DNA of 64,000 nucleotides from Vibrio cyclitrophicus (GTDB lineage Bacteria; Pseudomonadota; Gammaproteobacteria; Enterobacterales; Vibrionaceae): assembly GCA_023206055.1 (NCBI GenBank), contig CP065366.1, positions 3,224,001 to 3,288,000 on the forward strand, read 5' to 3'. Made by a program: the position numbers and the translations under genes. This document shows positions 59,975 through 64,000 of this stretch, one piece after another; the first letter of the stretch is position 1; each line of letters starts with the position of its first letter. The notes beneath the pieces are model-generated. The model saw only the letters and a program-made list of their open reading frames with translations. It did not search any database and was not told the DNA's origin.

Positions 59975-60967
59975 TTAATCTTCAGCGATTGACGCTGGTG
60001 GCCAGTTTTCTAGACGCATGCCTAGAGAAAGACCACGTGAAGCAAGCACATCTTTAATCTCTGTAAGAGATTTCTTACCAAGGTTTGGCGTTTTAAGTAG
60101 CTCAACCTCAGTGCGCTGTACAAGATCACCGATGTAGTGAATCGCTTCTGCTTTCAAACAGTTAGCAGAGCGAACTGTTAGTTCAAGATCGTCTACAGGA
60201 CGTAGTAGGATAGGATCGAATTCTGGCTTCTCTTCCTTCTCCTCAGGTACACGTACATCACGAAGATCTACGAACGCATCCAGTTGTTCAGCTAAAATAG
60301 TAGCTGCACGACGGATTGCTTCCTCAGGTTCTAGAGTACCGTTCGTTTCCATATCGATAACAAGCTTGTCTAAATCAGTACGTTGTTCTACACGTGCCGC
60401 TTCTACAGCGTAAGCGATTTTATCAACCGGGCTGTAAGTAGCGTCAACTAGTAGACGACCGATAGGACGCTCATCTTCTTCAGTATGGATACGAGCTGAA
60501 GCTGGAACGTAACCACGACCACGTTCTACTTTGATACGCATAGCGATCTCAGCGTTGTCATCCGTTAGGTGACAAATTACGTGCTCAGGGTTAGCGATCT
60601 CTACATCACCATCGTGGGTGATGTCACCTGCAACAACAGGGCCTGAGCCTGATTTGTTCAGTGTAATAAACACTTCATCTTTGCCTTCAGCAACGCGTAC
60701 AGCCAAACCTTTAAGGTTTAAAAGAATTTCCAGGATATCTTCCTGAACGCCTTCTTTAGTGCTGTATTCGTGTAGCACACCTTCAATTTCAACTTCTGTT
60801 ACGGCACAACCCGGCATAGAAGATAGAAGAATGCGGCGAAGAGCATTACCTAGAGTGTGGCCGAAACCGCGCTCTAATGGCTCAAGAGTTACTTTCGCGT
60901 GTGTCGTATTGATCTGTTCAATGTCAACAAGACGCGGCTTAAGAAATTCTGTTACAGAACCCTGCAT
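59975..60967 (-). CDS. rpoA: RNA polymerase alpha subunit
   Basis: Alpha dimerises to nucleate RNA polymerase assembly; its C-terminal domain binds UP elements and activators. The 330-residue protein has the N-terminal domain opening ITEQINTTHAKVTLEPLERG-type sequence (here VDIEQINTTHAKVTLEPLE), the dimer-interface FGHTLGNALRRILLSSMPG and the C-terminal domain from about 250 (LRPVDDLELTVRSANCLKAE). Length is standard. It lies between rpsD and rplQ. Confidence 0.98.
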   Translation of the reverse strand: MQGSVTEFLKPRLVDIEQINTTHAKVTLEPLERGFGHTLGNALRRILLSSMPGCAVTEVEIEGVLHEYSTKEGVQEDILEILLNLKGLAVRVAEGKDEVFITLNKSGSGPVVAGDITHDGDVEIANPEHVICHLTDDNAEIAMRIKVERGRGYVPASARIHTEEDERPIGRLLVDATYSPVDKIAYAVEAARVEQRTDLDKLVIDMETNGTLEPEEAIRRAATILAEQLDAFVDLRDVRVPEEKEEKPEFDPILLRPVDDLELTVRSANCLKAEAIHYIGDLVQRTEVELLKTPNLGKKSLTEIKDVLASRGLSLGMRLENWPPASIAED

Positions 60968-60989
60968 TGTGTCCTCTCTTTTTTTAACC

Positions 60990-61610
60990 TTACTTAGAGT
61001 AAAGTTCGACGATCAAGTGTTCATTGATGTCAGCTGATAGGTCAGAACGCTCAGGCATACGCTTGAATGTACCTTCCATTTTGCCAGCATCTACTTCAAT
61101 CCAAGTTGGCTTTTCACGTTGTTCAGCAACTTCTAGAGCTGCTTTAATACGAGATTGCTGTTTAGCTTTCTCGCGGATAGAAACAACGTCGTTTGCCGCT
61201 ACTTTGAAAGAAGGAACGTTTACAACTTTACCGTTAACTAGAATAGACTTGTGGCTAACTAGTTGACGAGATTCAGCACGAGTAGCGCCAAAGCCCATAC
61301 GGTAAACTACGTTATCAAGACGACCTTCAAGAAGCTGAAGCAGGTTTGCACCTGTGTTGCCTTTAAGACGTGCAGCTTCTTTGTAGTAGTTGCGGAATTG
61401 TTTTTCTAGAACGCCGTAAATACGACGAACTTTTTGCTTCTCACGAAGCTGAACGCCATACTCAGATAGACGACCGCGACGAGCGCCGTGTACACCTGGT
61501 GCGTTATCAATTTTACACTTGGTATCGATCGCACGGACACCAGACTTAAGAAATAAGTCAGTACCTTCGCGACGGCTAAGCTTCAGCTTAGGACCCAAAT
61601 ATCTTGCCAT
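60990..61610 (-). CDS. rpsD: 30S ribosomal protein S4
   Basis: S4 is a primary 16S-rRNA-binding protein and also represses translation of the alpha operon. The 206-residue protein starts MARYLGPKLKLSRREGTDLF and contains the S4 RNA-binding domain ...GLEGRLDNVVYRMGFGATRAE-type block, recognised by GRLDNVVYRMGFGATRAESR near residue 96. It has a single cysteine at residue 32 (TKCKID), so it is the zinc-free type seen in E. coli. It lies between rpsK and rpoA. Confidence 0.98.
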   Translation of the reverse strand: MARYLGPKLKLSRREGTDLFLKSGVRAIDTKCKIDNAPGVHGARRGRLSEYGVQLREKQKVRRIYGVLEKQFRNYYKEAARLKGNTGANLLQLLEGRLDNVVYRMGFGATRAESRQLVSHKSILVNGKVVNVPSFKVAANDVVSIREKAKQQSRIKAALEVAEQREKPTWIEVDAGKMEGTFKRMPERSDLSADINEHLIVELYSK

Positions 61611-61641
61611 GATCTTTCTCCAATATTCCTAGAAACGAAAC

Positions 61642-62031
61642 TTAAACGCGACGTTTCTTAGGTGGACGACAACCGTTATGAGGGATTGGTGTCGCATCAA
61701 CAATGTTAGTGATACGGAAACCAGCAGCGTTCAGTGCACGAACAGTAGATTCGCGACCTGGACCTGGACCCTTAACCATAACTTCCAAGTTCTTTAGGCC
61801 ATATTCTTTAGCCATTTCACCACAACGCTCAGCTGCAACTTGTGCTGCGAACGGAGTAGATTTACGAGAACCACGGAAACCTGAACCACCTGCTGTAGCC
61901 CATGCAAGAGCGTTGCCTTGACGGTCAGTGATAGTTACGATTGTGTTGTTGAAAGAAGCATGAATGTGCGCTACGCCATCAGCTACTTGCTTGCGTACGC
62001 GCTTACGCGCGCGAGTTGGTTGTTTTGCCAT
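61642..62031 (-). CDS. rpsK: 30S ribosomal protein S11
   Basis: S11 lies on the 30S platform near the Shine-Dalgarno helix. The 129-residue protein starts with the basic MAKQPTRARKRVRKQVADGV and contains FNNTIVTITDRQGNALAWAT and VKGPGPGRESTVRAL, with the C-terminal HNGCRPPKKRRV. Located 19 bases after rpsM. Confidence 0.98.
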   Translation of the reverse strand: MAKQPTRARKRVRKQVADGVAHIHASFNNTIVTITDRQGNALAWATAGGSGFRGSRKSTPFAAQVAAERCGEMAKEYGLKNLEVMVKGPGPGRESTVRALNAAGFRITNIVDATPIPHNGCRPPKKRRV

Positions 62032-62050
62032 TGTACTCTACCTTATCCGA

Positions 62051-62407
62051 CTATTTCTTGATCGGCTTGCGCGGACCCTTACGGGTACGAGCGTTGGTTT
62101 TAGTACGCTGTCCACGTAGTGGTAGACTGCGACGATGACGAAGACCGCGGTAACAGCCAAGGTCCATAAGACGCTTGATGTTCATCGATACTTCACGACG
62201 TAGATCACCTTCTACAGTGTATTTAGCTACACCATCACGCAGTTGATCGATCTGCTCTTCAGTTAGTTCACTGATCTTAGCATCTTCAGCAATACCCACT
62301 TCAGCTAGAATAGCTTGAGAGCGAGTTTTACCAATACCGTAGATTGCAGTAAGTGCAATTACAGAATGCTTATGATCAGGAATGTTAATGCCGGCTATAC
62401 GGGCCAT
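62051..62407 (-). CDS. rpsM: 30S ribosomal protein S13
   Basis: S13 contacts tRNA and bridges 30S to 50S. The 118-residue protein starts MARIAGINIPDHKHSVIALT and contains GIGKTRSQAIL and the GLRHRRSLPLRGQRTKTNAR segment near the basic C-terminus KGPRKPIKK. It is the first gene of the alpha operon and is preceded by the S4-type leader RNA and its own promoter. Confidence 0.98.
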   Translation of the reverse strand: MARIAGINIPDHKHSVIALTAIYGIGKTRSQAILAEVGIAEDAKISELTEEQIDQLRDGVAKYTVEGDLRREVSMNIKRLMDLGCYRGLRHRRSLPLRGQRTKTNARTRKGPRKPIKK

Positions 62408-62478
62408 TATTCACTCCTAAGGGGTTCATAAAAGAATTATCCGCAGCAAAGCCCGTTATGGATACGCTGCGGCATACT
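62385..62478 (-). promoter_or_regulatory. Alpha-operon leader (S4 translational-repressor target)
   Basis: On the minus strand, CCGCAGC (62466-62472) and GCTGCGG (62441-62447) bracket TATCCATAACGGGCTTT. This is followed by an AT-rich spacer, TTAGGAGTG and the rpsM start ATGGCCCGTATAGC. The E. coli alpha-operon pseudoknot, to which S4 binds and blocks translation, has the same ordered elements (ACGGGCTTT, AGGAGTG, GTGGCCCGTATAGC). Autogenous control by the downstream rpsD product is therefore expected. The pseudoknot itself was matched by eye only. Confidence 0.78.
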
Positions 62479-62509
62479 ACTTCTTTTGCACGCAAAAGGT
62501 AGGCCGAGG

Positions 62510-62538
62510 AATATACTCGACTCTACCTAGTATTTCAA
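62510..62538 (-). promoter_or_regulatory. Sigma-70-type promoter of the alpha operon
   Basis: On the minus strand TTGAAA (62538-62533) and TATATT (62515-62510) are separated by 17 bases, close to ideal. The promoter starts between rpmJ and rpsM, so the alpha genes can be transcribed independently of the spc operon. Confidence 0.7.
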
Positions 62539-62555
62539 GTAAAAATTTCTGCTGA

Positions 62556-62669
62556 TTAGCCTTGGCGTTGCTTATGCTTTGGCTCACTGCAAATCACGCG
62601 AACGACACCGTTACGCTTGATAACTTTACAGTTACGGCAGATTTTTTTAACGGAAGCACGAACTTTCAT
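62556..62669 (-). CDS. rpmJ: 50S ribosomal protein L36
   Basis: L36 is a 37-residue zinc-ribbon ribosomal protein. It starts [19 protein letters not shown] and keeps the zinc ligands C11, C14, C27 and H32 (C+ form). Many bacteria carry a second, zinc-free paralogue under Zur control elsewhere; only this zinc form is seen here. It lies between secY and rpsM, the conserved order. Confidence 0.97.
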
Positions 62670-62710
62670 TGCTAAACTCCGTAAATGGAATCGAAATAAT
62701 TACTACCGAA

Positions 62711-64000
62711 TTAACGGCCGTAACCTTTCAGATTCGCTTTCTTTAACACAGAATCATACTGTTGTGACATCAGATGAGTCTGTACCTGTGCCATGAAATC
62801 CATGATAACTACCACTACGATTAGTAGTGATGTGCCGCCGAAGTAGAAACGAACGTTCCACGCGACCATCATGAATTCAGGAATCAGACATATAAAAGTA
62901 ATGTATAGAGCGCCCGCAAGGGTTAGTCTAGTCATCACTTTATCGATATATTTCGCTGTCTGCTCACCTGGGCGGATACCGGGTACGAATGCACCAGACT
63001 TCTTCAAGTTATCAGCTGTTTCACGTGGGTTAAACACCAACGCTGTATAGAAGAAACAGAAGAAGATAATAGCTGCTGCATAAAGCATTACATACAAAGG
63101 TTGACCTGGGCTAAGAGCTAATGACACGTCAGTTAACCAACCGAACGCGCTGCTTTCACCATTTTGACCAAACCATTGCGCTAATGTTCCTGGGAACAAA
63201 ATAATACTTGATGCAAAAATCGCTGGTATAACACCTGCCATATTAATCTTAAGTGGCAAGTGAGAACTTTGTGCTGCAAACACTTTACGACCTTGTTGAC
63301 GCTTTGCATAGTTAACGACGATACGACGTTGACCACGCTCCATGAAAACTACGAAGTAAATTACAGCAAAAGACAATACCGCGATAAACAACAGAAGAAG
63401 CACATGCAATTCACCTTGACGCGCTTGCTCGATTGTTTGACCGATTGCAGAAGGCAATCCAGCAACAATACCTGCAAAAATCAGAATGGAAATACCATTA
63501 CCGATTCCTCGCTCAGTGATTTGTTCACCTAACCACATCAAAAACATGGTACCAGTTACTAAACTCACGGTAGCAATAAGCGTAAACATGGTTTGGTTGA
63601 TAACAACCAGATTGTCGACCATGTTTGGTAAGCCTGTTGCGATACCAATAGCTTGGAATGTTGCAAGTACAAGCGTGCCGTAGCGTGTATATTGGCTTAT
63701 CTTACGACGGCCTGCTTCACCCTCTTTCTTGAGTTCCGCTAACGCTGGATGAACTACAGTTAGCAATTGGACTACGATCGATGCCGAAATGTACGGCATG
63801 ATACCCAATGCTAATATAGATGCACGCTCAAGAGCACCACCGGAGAACATGTTAAACATTTCTACGATGGTACCTTTTTGCTGATCGAACAAATCGGCAA
63901 GTACAGCTGCGTCAATACCAGGGATCGGCACAAAAGAGCCGGCTCGGAATACTAAAAGTGCACCAATTACGAATAACAAGCGCGACTTTAATTCACTTAA
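62711..64000 (-). CDS. secY: Protein translocase subunit SecY, 5'-truncated by window edge
   Basis: SecY is the channel of the Sec translocon. The last 429 codons are seen, so only about the first 15 residues lie beyond the window. The visible part has ten membrane helices, opening with LLFVIGALLVFRAGSFVPIPG (helix 1) and including the plug and lateral-gate areas, then GIRPGEQTAKYIDKVMTRLT near residue 340 and MDFMAQVQTHLMSQQYD at the C-terminus. It is part of the spc operon, 42 bases before rpmJ. The frame continues past the TTG at 63979, which is a leucine codon, not a start. Confidence 0.97.
   Translation of the reverse strand, partial: LSELKSRLLFVIGALLVFRAGSFVPIPGIDAAVLADLFDQQKGTIVEMFNMFSGGALERASILALGIMPYISASIVVQLLTVVHPALAELKKEGEAGRRKISQYTRYGTLVLATFQAIGIATGLPNMVDNLVVINQTMFTLIATVSLVTGTMFLMWLGEQITERGIGNGISILIFAGIVAGLPSAIGQTIEQARQGELHVLLLLFIAVLSFAVIYFVVFMERGQRRIVVNYAKRQQGRKVFAAQSSHLPLKINMAGVIPAIFASSIILFPGTLAQWFGQNGESSAFGWLTDVSLALSPGQPLYVMLYAAAIIFFCFFYTALVFNPRETADNLKKSGAFVPGIRPGEQTAKYIDKVMTRLTLAGALYITFICLIPEFMMVAWNVRFYFGGTSLLIVVVVIMDFMAQVQTHLMSQQYDSVLKKANLKGYGR

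Noticed and set aside
63260..63683. Plus-strand frames of 65-90 aa within secY
   Set aside because: They are antisense to secY and lack any start signals or homology pattern.

Overview
The window is a gammaproteobacterial chromosome segment. Gene content and order point to a marine Vibrio (family Vibrionaceae). The evidence is the argF-pyrLBI-ridA, mla, kds/lpt/rpoN/ptsN/rapZ/npr, ytf/tam and spc-alpha ribosomal blocks, the Zur-controlled DUF2796 zinc operon and the cysD-cysN-SLC13-cysC order. Placement in the Splendidus clade is only an impression from memory. The sequence is moderately AT-rich, and nearly all of it is core genome in ordinary order. The one clear mobile element is an IS3-type insertion sequence near the right end.

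Layout. 1-3114: the end of argF, then pyrB-pyrI behind a leader-peptide attenuator, then ridA. 3237-8720 (minus strand): plsC, then the mlaFEDCB-ibaG-murA run (outer-membrane lipid asymmetry and the first committed peptidoglycan step). 8986-16754 (plus): yrbG, kdsD, kdsC, lptC, lptA, lptB, rpoN, hpf, ptsN, rapZ, npr, which couples LPS precursor synthesis and transport to sigma-54 and the nitrogen PTS. Next come mgtE, pmbA and darP. 20450-24012 (minus): thiBPQ behind a TPP riboswitch. Then ubiX, mpl and fbp. 27449-35286: ytfP-tamB-tamA, msrA, ytfK and ytfJ, the same ytf neighbourhood as in E. coli. 35322-39160: an operon behind a near-perfect Zur-box palindrome, encoding a small His-containing protein, a ZrgA-like protein with a seven-copy His/Asp repeat, an ABC ATPase, an FtsX-type permease and a DUF3299 protein. 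40587-45379 (minus): sulfate activation (cysDN, an SLC13/RCK permease, cysC). 45830-47806: cpdB with a lipoprotein signal.

48091-53793 is the least understood stretch. It is a tight seven-gene plus-strand operon of DedA, ATP-grasp ligase, DinB-fold protein, NRDE/TANGO2-like protein, YHS protein, small membrane protein and an OlsF-like bifunctional acyltransferase, followed by a Crp/Fnr-type regulator. I read it as a candidate aminolipid or envelope-remodelling system. After elaA, an EamA transporter, oapA/ytfB, fklB and a DUF2780 lipoprotein come two heptanucleotide tandem arrays. The second, (GAGATAC)n, is split by the IS element, and a 4-bp GATA duplication can be read directly against the phase of the array. 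The window ends in the alpha ribosomal operon (rpsM-rpsK-rpsD-rpoA-rplQ, with a recognisable S4-type leader and its own promoter), rpmJ and a partial secY.

Limits: function calls rest on motif recognition and remembered family features; no searches were run. Promoter and operator calls are by eye. Residue positions are approximate unless stated.
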